Made by a program: the position numbers and the translations under genes
Shown here: positions 34,896 through 43,741 of the stretch, piece after piece
Layout of the letters: every line of letters starts with the position of its first letter
Position numbering within the stretch: position 1 is the first letter of the stretch
The notes under the pieces: model-generated
What the model was told of the DNA's origin: nothing
Database searches by the model: none
Seen by the model: the letters and a program-made list of their open reading frames with translations, nothing else
Assembly: GCA_016783675.1 (NCBI GenBank)
Contig: JADHWE010000011.1
Location: forward strand, 1 to 45,328
Origin: Kiritimatiellia bacterium
Lineage (GTDB): Bacteria > Verrucomicrobiota > Kiritimatiellia > UBA8416 > JABMPJ01
Reading direction: 5' to 3'
Length of the DNA stretch: 45,328 nt

Positions 34896-34924
34896 GTATT
34901 ATGCGTAATGCATATAAATGTCAA
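34896..34924 (-). promoter_or_regulatory. Consensus-like promoter with embedded operator for the kinase gene
   Basis: On the minus strand TTGACA (34919-34924) is separated by 17 bases from TAATAC (34896-34901). A perfect dyad TATGC-ATTAC-GCATA lies between and partly over the -10 (34900-34914). Transcription would start at or next to the ATG at 34888, so the message would be leaderless; no ribosome-binding site is visible. Confidence 0.6.
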
Positions 34925-35121
34925 CAGAGTTTCTTTCTGCCATTCCCTGTTCTTGGCGGAACACGAAGGCCTGAGATCCCTTGGCAAGCTCGGGATGACA
35001 GCTCCTTGTCGTTTTGTGTCATGCCGGGCGAAGTGCTTGCATCCCGGACTGGCTTCGGGGTCGAGGTATTTCTGCCCCCCCTTCCTTGATGCCATCCCTA
35101 CGGGGCGCTAGGATGCATGCA

Positions 35122-37677
35122 ATGAAACAGTCTATTCTTATTGTGATCGCAGCGGTTCTGTGGGGGCGCGTCGGGTCAGGGGGAGGCGGCGACACGTCAT
35201 CGACCTATTCGTGCGGGCACCTGCCGGAGATTGAGGCGCTGCGCCCGCTGGATACCGAGACGGCCAACCGACTGCTGGAAGAGGACTGGCTCTTCCAGGC
35301 CGGGAATGCACCGAGCGCCGACCGCATCTCGCGGGAGATCGGTTGGGCGCGCGATCTGGCCAGGCGCATCCTGGCCATGGAGCCGGCGCCGGACCTGTCC
35401 GCGGAGCTGGGTGCTCTCGAGAAGCTCGGGACAGAAGTGCCGGAATGCAGGGACGTCAACGCGCTCTATCTCGATGTGCGACGCGTGAAGCGGAAGATAG
35501 CCTTCAGCAATCCAAGAATCGATTTTGAGGAGGTACTGCTTGTCGACAGCCCGTATGCTGAGATGCAGCATGGTCACAACGGGCATGAGTCGGGACATCG
35601 CAACGGCTGTCAGCAGAGCGGTGGCTACAGCAGCAAGTTGCAGATCCTGAAAGGACTCCGTCCGGACGGGAAGCTGACCGATCTGCTGCCCGAGGGGCTC
35701 GCGACCTATGTCTGGCGCCCGGATCTGTCGTATGATGCAGGGAAGGTGCTCTTCTGCAAGAAGGATCGCGACGGACCCGCATTCCAGCTCTTTGAGGTCA
35801 GGGTCGATGGCTCAGGCCTGAGGCAGTTGACCCGGAGTCCGCATGACGACCTGGATCCGATCTATCTGCCGGACGGTAGGATTGCGTTCTGTACAACCCG
35901 TGGACACACCTACGTACGCTGTCTGCCCACCTCACCCGCTTTCGTGCTGGCGCGGTGCGAGGCGGATGGCAGCAATATCCGCATACTCTCGCGCAACAAC
36001 GAGCCGGACTATCTTCCCGCGCTGCTGCCCAACGGCAGTTTGATCTATACACGCTGGGAATACACGGAGCGGCCACTCTGGCGCCTCCAGGGGCTCTGGA
36101 CCATGAACCCGGACGGCACATCCGTGCAGGCCTACTGGGGCAACCGCAGCGCGTACCCGGACATGCTGATCGAGCCTCGCCCGATCCCCGATACCGGCAA
36201 GGTCATGTTCATCGGAGCCGGCCACCACAAGTTCTTTGCCGGCTGCATCGGTGTGGTCGATCTCTCCAAAGGGCGCGAGTACCCCGATGGTCTGACCAAG
36301 GTGACAACCGATCTGCGCTGGCCGGAGGTGGGCGATCACCGCACCATTCCGACCGCGCCGGAGTCGGATGTGTACCATGCCAGCGGGGCCTATGCTGCCT
36401 ACAAGAGTCCGTACCCGATTGGTCCCGAGGATTTTCTGGTATCGATTCGGGGCGGCGATGAGGGCGGTGGCAACAAAGTGCAATTTGGCGATGAGTTCTC
36501 GCTCTACCTGATGGATGTTCATGGCAATCGCGAGCTGATCTATCGCGGCGACAACAACGTCTGGTATGCCCAACCGGTCCGCCAACGTGAGACGCCGCCT
36601 GCCCGCCCCGAGTTTGTTGACTGGCCCCGGGAGGGTGAGGCGGCCAAGGGCGGCGTGCTTTACAGCGCCGACGTGTACGACGGGGTTGAAGGGCTCTCGC
36701 GCGGCGAAGCCAAGCACCTGCGCGTGATCCAGATGGACGCCAAGACCTACAGCGCGATGGCCAAGACATGGCGCCACTCCGGTCCGACGGTCTCCGTTAT
36801 CCAGGAGGACGGCGTCAAACGGATTCTCGGGACCGTCCCGGTGGAGGAGGATGGTTCGGTCAATTTCCGTGTACCCAGCGGCAAAGCCCTTCATTTTCAG
36901 TTGCTGGATGAGAACTACCGTTGCCTTCAGATCATGCGTTCCTTCACCGGAGTAATGCCGGGTGAGGCGCGCGGGTGTGTCGGCTGCCATGAACGCCGCA
37001 GCCAGGCCCCGGTGATGGCCAATGCGCGGGCGGTTGCGATGCAGCGGGCGCCCTCCGCGCTTACCGAACCGCCCTGGGGGGCAGAGACCAGCATCGGCTA
37101 CGAGCGCTTCTGTCAGCCGGTCCTGGACACCTACTGCGGCGCCTGTCACCAGGGCGAGAAGAACCCCAGGGCCAAAGCGCGGCTGGACCTGACGTTGCGC
37201 GGCGGTGTGCCGGAACATGGGGTCCCTGCCGAGCTGTCGCCATTCAAAGAACCGTATCTCACTCTGGTCGGCTCCGCATGGCGTGGGCCGAAAGTGACCG
37301 GGGCCGGTGCGGGTCTCGCCGGTGCCATGCGGGTTGAAGGTACGGGTGGACGTCAGGACCATGAGGCCCTTCAGCCATTGCCGCCCAAGACGATGCTCTC
37401 TTCGACCAGCCCGTTGGTCCGGATGCTGATGAGCGGAAAGCATCCCAAGGCGCAGGACGGTTCGGAAATCGAGGCGCAGATCAAGGCGTCGCCGGAAGAT
37501 CTGCGCCGCCTGGTTGCCTGGGTTGATGCCAACTGCGTCTACCGCGGTGACGAGGAGATCCGACAGATTCCCGATCCGCCCGACGCGCAAGTTGCCCGCT
37601 TCCCGGTGCGCCCACGCATCATGACGGCCCCGGTCATCGACCGTCTCCAGCCTATCAACGACCCGATTCATCAGTAG
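35122..37677 (+). CDS. HzsA-like exported dihaem protein with beta-propeller
   Basis: An 851-residue exported protein related to the middle domain of hydrazine synthase subunit A and its many PVC homologues. The N-terminus is a signal peptide (SILIVIAAVLWGRVGS). The first half holds TolB/PD40-type repeats (LSYDAGKVLFCKK, DGSGLRQLTRS, PIYLPDGRIAFCTT). Two haem-binding CxxCH motifs are at residues about 619 (CVGCH) and 672 (CGACH). The start at 35122 has AGGA 8 bases upstream. No other hydrazine-synthase gene is present, so this is not evidence for anammox; such homologues are common in polysaccharide-degrading PVC bacteria and their role is unknown. Confidence 0.78.
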   Translation: MKQSILIVIAAVLWGRVGSGGGGDTSSTYSCGHLPEIEALRPLDTETANRLLEEDWLFQAGNAPSADRISREIGWARDLARRILAMEPAPDLSAELGALEKLGTEVPECRDVNALYLDVRRVKRKIAFSNPRIDFEEVLLVDSPYAEMQHGHNGHESGHRNGCQQSGGYSSKLQILKGLRPDGKLTDLLPEGLATYVWRPDLSYDAGKVLFCKKDRDGPAFQLFEVRVDGSGLRQLTRSPHDDLDPIYLPDGRIAFCTTRGHTYVRCLPTSPAFVLARCEADGSNIRILSRNNEPDYLPALLPNGSLIYTRWEYTERPLWRLQGLWTMNPDGTSVQAYWGNRSAYPDMLIEPRPIPDTGKVMFIGAGHHKFFAGCIGVVDLSKGREYPDGLTKVTTDLRWPEVGDHRTIPTAPESDVYHASGAYAAYKSPYPIGPEDFLVSIRGGDEGGGNKVQFGDEFSLYLMDVHGNRELIYRGDNNVWYAQPVRQRETPPARPEFVDWPREGEAAKGGVLYSADVYDGVEGLSRGEAKHLRVIQMDAKTYSAMAKTWRHSGPTVSVIQEDGVKRILGTVPVEEDGSVNFRVPSGKALHFQLLDENYRCLQIMRSFTGVMPGEARGCVGCHERRSQAPVMANARAVAMQRAPSALTEPPWGAETSIGYERFCQPVLDTYCGACHQGEKNPRAKARLDLTLRGGVPEHGVPAELSPFKEPYLTLVGSAWRGPKVTGAGAGLAGAMRVEGTGGRQDHEALQPLPPKTMLSSTSPLVRMLMSGKHPKAQDGSEIEAQIKASPEDLRRLVAWVDANCVYRGDEEIRQIPDPPDAQVARFPVRPRIMTAPVIDRLQPINDPIHQ

Positions 37678-37774
37678 GAGAGGAGGCATTGCGTTGCTCG
37701 CACAGTGTTGCACGATGAGTTGTTATGTAAGCGGGGGATTAAGATCCGCCCCGCGTCTGAAAGCACAGCCTGAG

Positions 37775-37862
37775 AACCGGCTCGCGAGGACGCTCGCCCT
37801 CCATGGGTATGCCAGAAACTCATGGTTGTTCGATGGAGGGCGAGCGTCCCCGCGAGCCGGTT
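37775..37862. repeat. Inverted repeat pair with GGAG-headed REP units
   Basis: Two 30-base arms (37775-37804 and 37833-37862) are inverted copies with one mismatch. Each unit reads GGAGGGCGAGCGTCCCCGCG and onwards, folding as GGC-GA-GCG...CGC-GA-GCC. This is the same stem plan as the 25945 element. It lies upstream of the second HzsA-like gene; the 235-base gap shows no gene. Confidence 0.75.
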
Positions 37863-37912
37863 GGGGTGCAGCGCAGAAGGTCCAAAAGAGCGCGGAGGCC
37901 AAGAGAAGCAGA

Positions 37913-40900
37913 ATGCGTCATAATCCATCCCCGGCTTTTCCCACACGTCTTCTTGGACGCATACTTGCCGTTCTCCTGGCACTGCCGTGCCTGACGCCTA
38001 TCGCGCAAGCAGCGCCCAAACCGCCGTCCTTCGCGGGGGCCCAGTGGATCTGGCACCAAGGCGCGGGCGAGGCCGCCGGGACCTGGTATCTCCGGAAGCG
38101 CTTCTTTTTCCCCGCCGGCAAGGTGGTGAAGTCTGCCCGGGTTGCCATTACCTGCGACAACCTGTGGACGCTGCATGTCAACGGGAAGCAGATCGGGCAG
38201 AACGATGCCGCGGCCAACTCATGGCGGCGTCCCCAGGCCGTAGATGCGACGCATGCGTTGGTTTCGGAGGAGAATGCCATCTCCGTTGAGGGGTGCAATA
38301 CGATTCCGAGTCCGGCAGGGCTGCTGGTGAAACTGATTGTCCAATTCGCGGACGTGGACACCTACGAGCTGGTCAGCGATGGGTCGTGGGAATCGTCGGA
38401 CAGACTCGAGAAGGGCTGGACTGAGAACCGGTTCCCGGGCGGGGAACACTGGACCCCCGTGACTATTATAGCGCCCTATGGTGGCGGTCCGTGGGGTAAG
38501 GTTGCGGTCCACGTGCCCAAGCCGTCCCCGCAGGACATCGACTATCCCAGGGAAACAGCATTCGCGGGGCAGGCCTTCGATGCGGGGATTGTGTTTCTAA
38601 GCGAGACGGCCAAGGGAAGTGGCTACGCACAGTATGCCCGGGCACCGGAGCCCAATCACTATTTCACCCGGGCATACATGGAGCTGGACGCGCCGACGCC
38701 GGCCGCCCTGGGACGAAAACTGTGGAGCTTGGTTCCTTTCAAACCGGATGGTGTCAAGACGCTGCTGATGGATGCCGGTGCGCGAGGCAGCATCGGTTCG
38801 CCGACGGTGTCGCATGACGGCAAAACGGTCTACTTCACGATGGCCAGAGCGGGGGAGGCCTTCTTTCATATCTACGCGATCGACTCCGATGGCCGGAATC
38901 TGCGTCAGGTCACGGATGGACCGTTCCAGGACTACGATCCGGTCGAGCTGCCCGACGGCCGCATCGCGTTCAGTTCGACGCGGATCGGGCATCGCGAGGA
39001 GTATCACGCCAAGTATGCCTCGTCGATTTTCGCGTGCAACCCGGATGGAACCAACATTCGACCGATCACCTATCACATTGGCGCCGACCGTGAACCGCGT
39101 GTGATGGCCAACGGCTCATTGGTCTTCGTGCGGATGGACAACTTCATGGAGCGCGCCAAGGTGGAGGTGCATCTTCACCAGACGCGCGGGGATGGTACGG
39201 CCGGACAGGTGGCGATCGGTGCCGGGCGCGGCGGTATCCGCCTGGGTCGCGCTGCGGCGAGTGAAAGCGGTTATCACCTCCTGCGACACTACGGGGTCGG
39301 CAGCCCGGCGCCGATGCCGGACGGCCGTGTTGCTGCGATTGGTTATCGGCTGGGAAAGACGTCGCTGGTCACCTCCGCCGACGTGAAAGGGGCGCCTTTG
39401 GGCGGGGATTTCGTTCCCTTTGACGTCTCGGCCCTTCCGGACGGACGTCTGCTCTGCACGGCGGGGTGGAAGAGCAAGATTCTGCTGTTTGATCCGGCCG
39501 ATGCGAGCGTGAAGGAGATCGTGACCGCCAGGGCGTTGGGCGTCCGCGATCTGCATAGCGTGGCATCGCTTCAGCCCCGCCGCAAGCCGCATGGCATGCC
39601 GTCGTTCGTCAATGAGAGGACCGAGCGGACGCTGCGCAAGACCGGTTACCTTTACTGCCAGGATGCGCGCAACACGCAGCACGTCTCGGCCGACACGGCC
39701 CGGATCAAGGCGATCCGCGTCTACCAGGGCCAACCGCTGACACTGGATCCGACCCAGACTATCTATGCACACATCGGAACCGTTGGCGTGGAGCTCGGAA
39801 CCGTTCCGCTGGCGGAAGACGGATCGTTCTACGTGGAGGTGCCTGCCGACCGGGCGTTGGCCCTGCAGGCGGTCGATGGTGAAGGGCGGGCCGTGATCAA
39901 TGAGCTGAGCTGGATCTATGCGCGTCCCGGCGAGCAGCGCTCCTGCGTGGGATGCCATGCCGACACCCGTGCCGCTCCGCCGATGGCAGCCACATCGCGG
40001 GCCACACAGAGCAAGCCCCTGAAGCTCCTGGGGCAGGGCAACCCGCACCGCTTCCGCGCCAATAGCGCGTCGCTGGGTGGAATCGTGAATATGCAGTTCG
40101 ACAAATTTCGCGAGATTGGTGCGATCAACCTGTACGACCGGGATGGTCACGATGAGATTTCCATGGCCCAGCGCTTGGGCGTGCTGCGTGATCGCGCCGG
40201 CGTGCCTGCGCTGGTGAAGCTGCTGGAAGGCAAGAGTCCCGAGACACGCTGTGCCGCCGCGATTGCGCTATCAGCCTGCGGCGACCGCAGCGCGGTAGCG
40301 CCACTGATGGCGGCGCTTAAGGACAGCAATCCCGCAGTGGTCAATGCGGCCGCGGCTGCGTTGGAGCATCTGACAGGAAATCGTGCCGGCGGGAGCGATT
40401 GGGTGGCAATGGAAGCCGCGCTCATCACGAAGCTCGCGTCGCTGGAGAAGCAAACGGGGCATATGGCGCTTGAGGCGTTGGGGCACATTGGAGGCGAAGC
40501 CGGAGCCGCGGCCATTCGCGATTACCTGGTGGCGCATCCCAAGGACGAGTTGCGTGTTTCGCTGGCCGCGATCCGGTCGCTGGGACATCTGAAGGACCGC
40601 GCCGCCGTTCCGTTGCTGATCGGAATTGCTGGTACGAACCTGGTCGAGAGTGCGAAGAAGGGCTACAGCGAAAGCGGCGATACACAAGGTCCGGTCTACC
40701 TGGCAGGGACGGCGATTGAATCGCTGGGACGCATCGGGGGCGCGGACGTAGAAGCGGCATTGATCGACCTTTTCAGAAACGCCGGCGATTTCCAGCACTA
40801 TACGCGCAAGACCGGAGCGCACGGCTGGCTCCAGGGGGTTAACGCCTCGCTGATCTACTTTCGTCTCCTCGAGGCCCTCGAGCGGATGGAGTGCAAGCTA

Positions 40901-41665
40901 ACCGACGACCTGGTCAACAAGGTCATTGTGTCGATACCGTGCGACAAGGATCGCGGGCTGCTCTATGAGTTGGACTCCTATGAGAAGTTGACCGCGCGCG
41001 CGATTCAACGCTGTGGGAAATCCGATGCGGTTGTTGAGGCGTGTTTGAGCGTGCTGGGCGACCCGGCGGTGACAGAGGTCGATCCCGCGTTGATAGCGGC
41101 GGTGTCGCAGTCACCCCACGCCCAGGGCCATATCCGGAAGCTATCGGCCCAGAGCCGCGCGGCCCAGGTGCTCTCGATTGTGTGTGATGATCTCGCGTAC
41201 GCCGATCGGATCCGTACGCTGCTGAGTAAGTTCCGTGCGGAACCGTCCTCGGAGAAGCGGTCCTATTGCTGCTTCATGCTGACGCGTGGACTGGGCAAGA
41301 TGGGTGATCGCGGGTCGGTTGAGTTGTTTGTGGATATGCTTGTGAATGACCCGACCGAGACGGCACTGGGGTTGCATCCGGCGCCGAATCACATTCTCTA
41401 CAAAGGGTGGCGTCCCTTCCATCGCCCGGCGGCGGCGTGGGCCCTGGGCCAACTCAAAGCCCGGGAGGCGACCGATACGCTGCTGGCAATCGTCAAGGAC
41501 CTCGACAATGCATCGAGCACGCGCGAGCAAGCCGCACTCGCTCTGGGCCTCGTGGGTGATAAAGGCAAACTGGAAGCCCTGCAGGCTATCAGCACCGAGT
41601 ACCCCGATATCGCAACACGCCGCGCGATCCTGCAGTCGATCGAGCAGCTGAGTGAGACGCCGTAG
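37913..41665 (+). CDS. HzsA-like exported monohaem protein with beta-sandwich and HEAT repeats
   Basis: A 1250-residue exported protein. A signal peptide spans about residues 1-32 (LLGRILAVLLALPCLTPIAQA). Residues about 35-190 form a rhamnosidase-like N-terminal beta-sandwich (WYLRKRFFF, LWTLHVNGKQIG). Residues about 280-600 are TolB/PD40 propeller (SHDGKTVYFTMA, VELPDGRIAFSSTRIG). One haem motif, CVGCH, begins at about residue 678. The C-terminal 500 residues are HEAT-like repeats (VPALVKLLEGKSPETRCAAAIALSACGD, read as repeating helical pairs). The start at 37913 is chosen from the signal peptide; the longer frame is repeat DNA. It follows a related gene on the same strand. The role is unknown. 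Confidence 0.75.
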   Translation: MRHNPSPAFPTRLLGRILAVLLALPCLTPIAQAAPKPPSFAGAQWIWHQGAGEAAGTWYLRKRFFFPAGKVVKSARVAITCDNLWTLHVNGKQIGQNDAAANSWRRPQAVDATHALVSEENAISVEGCNTIPSPAGLLVKLIVQFADVDTYELVSDGSWESSDRLEKGWTENRFPGGEHWTPVTIIAPYGGGPWGKVAVHVPKPSPQDIDYPRETAFAGQAFDAGIVFLSETAKGSGYAQYARAPEPNHYFTRAYMELDAPTPAALGRKLWSLVPFKPDGVKTLLMDAGARGSIGSPTVSHDGKTVYFTMARAGEAFFHIYAIDSDGRNLRQVTDGPFQDYDPVELPDGRIAFSSTRIGHREEYHAKYASSIFACNPDGTNIRPITYHIGADREPRVMANGSLVFVRMDNFMERAKVEVHLHQTRGDGTAGQVAIGAGRGGIRLGRAAASESGYHLLRHYGVGSPAPMPDGRVAAIGYRLGKTSLVTSADVKGAPLGGDFVPFDVSALPDGRLLCTAGWKSKILLFDPADASVKEIVTARALGVRDLHSVASLQPRRKPHGMPSFVNERTERTLRKTGYLYCQDARNTQHVSADTARIKAIRVYQGQPLTLDPTQTIYAHIGTVGVELGTVPLAEDGSFYVEVPADRALALQAVDGEGRAVINELSWIYARPGEQRSCVGCHADTRAAPPMAATSRATQSKPLKLLGQGNPHRFRANSASLGGIVNMQFDKFREIGAINLYDRDGHDEISMAQRLGVLRDRAGVPALVKLLEGKSPETRCAAAIALSACGDRSAVAPLMAALKDSNPAVVNAAAAALEHLTGNRAGGSDWVAMEAALITKLASLEKQTGHMALEALGHIGGEAGAAAIRDYLVAHPKDELRVSLAAIRSLGHLKDRAAVPLLIGIAGTNLVESAKKGYSESGDTQGPVYLAGTAIESLGRIGGADVEAALIDLFRNAGDFQHYTRKTGAHGWLQGVNASLIYFRLLEALERMECKLTDDLVNKVIVSIPCDKDRGLLYELDSYEKLTARAIQRCGKSDAVVEACLSVLGDPAVTEVDPALIAAVSQSPHAQGHIRKLSAQSRAAQVLSIVCDDLAYADRIRTLLSKFRAEPSSEKRSYCCFMLTRGLGKMGDRGSVELFVDMLVNDPTETALGLHPAPNHILYKGWRPFHRPAAAWALGQLKAREATDTLLAIVKDLDNASSTREQAALALGLVGDKGKLEALQAISTEYPDIATRRAILQSIEQLSETP

Positions 41666-41705
41666 CAGCTTACCCCACTACCTGTCGGTCGAATCTCCCA
41701 TTCCT

Positions 41706-41771
41706 GACCGCACACGGTGCGGTCCTACACTCTGTTCAGGCTTCCGTGTAGGGCCGCACCGCGTGCGGCTC
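41706..41771. repeat. REPIN-like inverted pair, the intergenic twin of the glycosidase insertion
   Basis: The left arm GACCGCACACGGTGCGGTC (41706-41724) plus CTACAC faces the right arm (41746-41771), which begins GTGTAGGGCCGCACC. The right arm is the exact reverse complement of 1552-1577. Confidence 0.75.
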
Positions 41772-41877
41772 TCTGCAGAAGAATGGTCGCAGTGTTTCGC
41801 AAACCGGCCCGAGTCAGGCCGCCCGGCGACTGGTGCCCGCAGGAATGGCGGATGACCGGTTCGCATGGGACCACGAC

Positions 41878-42377
41878 GTGGGTGTCATGGTGTGTCTTTC
41901 ATTGACTCGGCCTGGTCGTGATTAACCAGGTCAACAGGGTAACGCCACGGTCTTTTCATATGGCCCATTCTGGCGCCGCGGGAAGGTTTCCCGGCCTACT
42001 TTGCCTCATTTTGGGACACGTAGGACGGGAAATCTTCCCGTCCAGAAGCGAATGGGGTGTGCAAGGGCCGCCAGAAAGGCCATATGAAAAGACCGTGAGG
42101 GTAACGCACCTCCGCCGCTCCGCCCATTGACGATTCTGTCAATGGTGGGTAGATTCTACCCACCGGCGAAGGGCGGATATCCAGTGCTTGCAGGAAGGAC
42201 TGGCTCACTTCCAATGTGCAGGTCTGCAGATGCGAAAAACCTTGCCGTTCCGTATGGTTGATTCTCAGTCAGGCCATCGGTCACACATGTCACATCTGTG
42301 ACTCGACACAGGGAGGCCCATAGAATCGTACTGAGGCCGCATTCTGCCTGTCGAACATGTCCGGTCAACGGTGGTGA
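41878..42377 (+). repeat. Long direct repeat, left copy (interrupted)
   Basis: This stretch matches 44844-45156 in the same orientation at high identity. Shared landmarks are GGTGTCATGGTGTGTC, TTGACGATTCTGTCAATGG, GTGCTTGCAGGAAGGACTGG and GAGGCCCATAGAATCGT. It is longer than its partner because it carries the MITE-like insertion (41946-42097) and about 25 extra bases near 42210. No gene is visible in the 41666-42437 gap. Confidence 0.8.
41946..42097. mobile_element. 152-bp MITE-like element with terminal inverted repeats and target duplication
   Basis: The ends are perfect 20-base inverted repeats beginning CACGGTCTTTTCATATGGCC. Similarity continues inwards with CTGGCG. A 10-base direct repeat AGGGTAACGC flanks it (41936-41945 and 42098-42107). 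The partner copy at 44844 shows the empty site with a single near-copy of that sequence. Inside are two GTAG-headed hairpins facing outwards from a short centre (41975-41999 and 42020-42043, the latter with stem GGACGGGAA/TTCCCGTCC). There is no coding capacity, so it needs a transposase supplied elsewhere. Confidence 0.85.
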
Positions 42378-42437
42378 TGCTCCGTTGAGTGCGTGTGGGA
42401 GGGGGTGTTCTTGTTCTTGCCGAAAGGTGTATCTCGA

Positions 42438-43487
42438 CTACTCTACCTTTATCCAGCGTGCTCCGGGTCCGCGTCCTTCCGAGCGCAGCACATTGCTGTC
42501 GCGCATTCTGCGAAGTACCACCCGAATCATGTCGCGGCTCACGGCGGGGCAGTCGGCCTCAATGTCCGATATTGCGAAAGGTGCTACCCTCCGGGCAACT
42601 GCTGCTTCTACCTGTTCGGTCTTGGATCCCCTGCCGGTACCAAGCGTCCCGACGCGTTCCTCAAATTCCTTGTACGCCCGAATCAGCACACCCCAGAAGT
42701 AGTTGAGCCAGGGATGGACGTCGTGTTCGGACTTGTGCCAGCCCTGCGAACTGCTCTCCAGTGCCTCGTAATAGGTCTCTTTCGACTGTTCGAAGATGCG
42801 TTCAAGACTGATGTAGCGCCCCACTTCATGGCCGAAATGGTAGAGCAGCATCAGTGTCAGTAGCCGCGATACCCTGCCATTGTCATCGCTGAACGGATGG
42901 ATGCAGAGAAAGTCGAGGATGGCAAGAGGAACAACCAGCAACGGTTCCTTCGTATACTCGTTGACGGCTGCGCCATAGGTGGCTTCCAACTGTTGCATGG
43001 CTTGGGGTGTTGCAACTGCATTGACGGCCCGGAAGCGTACACGTGCAACGGCACCGTCAGCGGTGCGCTCGACAATCTCGTTGTCCGTCATCTTCCAGCC
43101 GCCGCCATCCTGGGGCAGATACCGGTAAAGCATGGAATGAAGTTGCAGGCAGATGTTGACCGACAAGCGCATGTGAATCGCTGATTCGTGAATCACGTTC
43201 AGAGCATCACGGTAACCGGCGATTTCCTGCTCGGACCGGTCCTTGGGGGTTGCTGTCCTGAGTACGAGGGCCGCGATTCGCTTGTGAGGTGCGGTTATAC
43301 CCTCCAAACGGTTGGAGCACTCGCTAGATTCCACAATGGCAGTTTGCCTCAGTGTCTCCAGCGTTTCTGGTGTCTGCTTGGCGAACAACTCCTGCTTGCC
43401 CTTGCACTCCCCGATCTTGGCCAAGACCGAGCCTTGTTCAGGAGTCAGGTTCAAACGATTCAGGTAACTGATACTCAGTGAGTTCAT
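42438..43487 (-). CDS. Fic-domain protein (class II) with C-terminal winged helix
   Basis: A 349-residue Fic protein, an enzyme family that usually transfers AMP from ATP to a target protein. The Fic motif is HPFSDDNGR (197-205), close to HPFx(D/E)GNGR but with Asp in place of the first Gly. The N-terminal inhibitory motif SxxxEG is SNRLEG at 58-63, making it class II. The C-terminal 75 residues resemble a winged helix (AISDIEADCPAVSRDMIRVVLRRM). The ATG at 43487 lies beside an iterated operator (43503-43577). It lies between two direct repeats in an accessory region. Housekeeping role, stress regulation or toxin role cannot be separated. Confidence 0.87.
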   Translation of the reverse strand: MNSLSISYLNRLNLTPEQGSVLAKIGECKGKQELFAKQTPETLETLRQTAIVESSECSNRLEGITAPHKRIAALVLRTATPKDRSEQEIAGYRDALNVIHESAIHMRLSVNICLQLHSMLYRYLPQDGGGWKMTDNEIVERTADGAVARVRFRAVNAVATPQAMQQLEATYGAAVNEYTKEPLLVVPLAILDFLCIHPFSDDNGRVSRLLTLMLLYHFGHEVGRYISLERIFEQSKETYYEALESSSQGWHKSEHDVHPWLNYFWGVLIRAYKEFEERVGTLGTGRGSKTEQVEAAVARRVAPFAISDIEADCPAVSRDMIRVVLRRMRDSNVLRSEGRGPGARWIKVE

Positions 43488-43502
43488 GATAGATGCTTTC
43501 GA

Positions 43503-43577
43503 ATAGGGGTAAGGATATCATGAATAAGGGTAACAGCAAGCCGTTATTACCTCTATTATGCACTCGGTTACCTCTAT
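43503..43577 (-). promoter_or_regulatory. Four-site iterated operator upstream of fic
   Basis: Four copies of ATARRGGTAA occur: 43503-43512 and 43524-43533 on the plus strand, and 43547-43556 and 43568-43577 on the minus strand. Within each pair the spacing is 21 bases, two helical turns. The two pairs face each other. TTGCTG-16-TATCCT on the minus strand between them is a possible promoter. Confidence 0.65.
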
Positions 43578-43741
43578 GGGATACAGCCCTTTCCCGGCAT
43601 TATCGACCGGTAAAGGTGCAGTCACCCCAATTGAGCATTCACCGATAGTGACTGAAGAACCGCACTCGTCGGTACCCCGAGCCGCTCATTCTTCTTCTCT
43701 GCTATTGTCGCCCAGAATGGTGGCCGAGCTGCGCGAAACGT

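Noticed and set aside
34925..35121. Possible small gene or regulatory RNA before the first HzsA-like gene
   Set aside because: The stretch contains dispersed-repeat-like sequence (GATCCC...GGGATGAC) and no credible reading frame or conserved fold.
35122..41665. Anammox hydrazine synthase
   Set aside because: Only the HzsA-like middle-domain family is present; there are no HzsB/C partners nearby and such homologues are widespread in PVC genomes.
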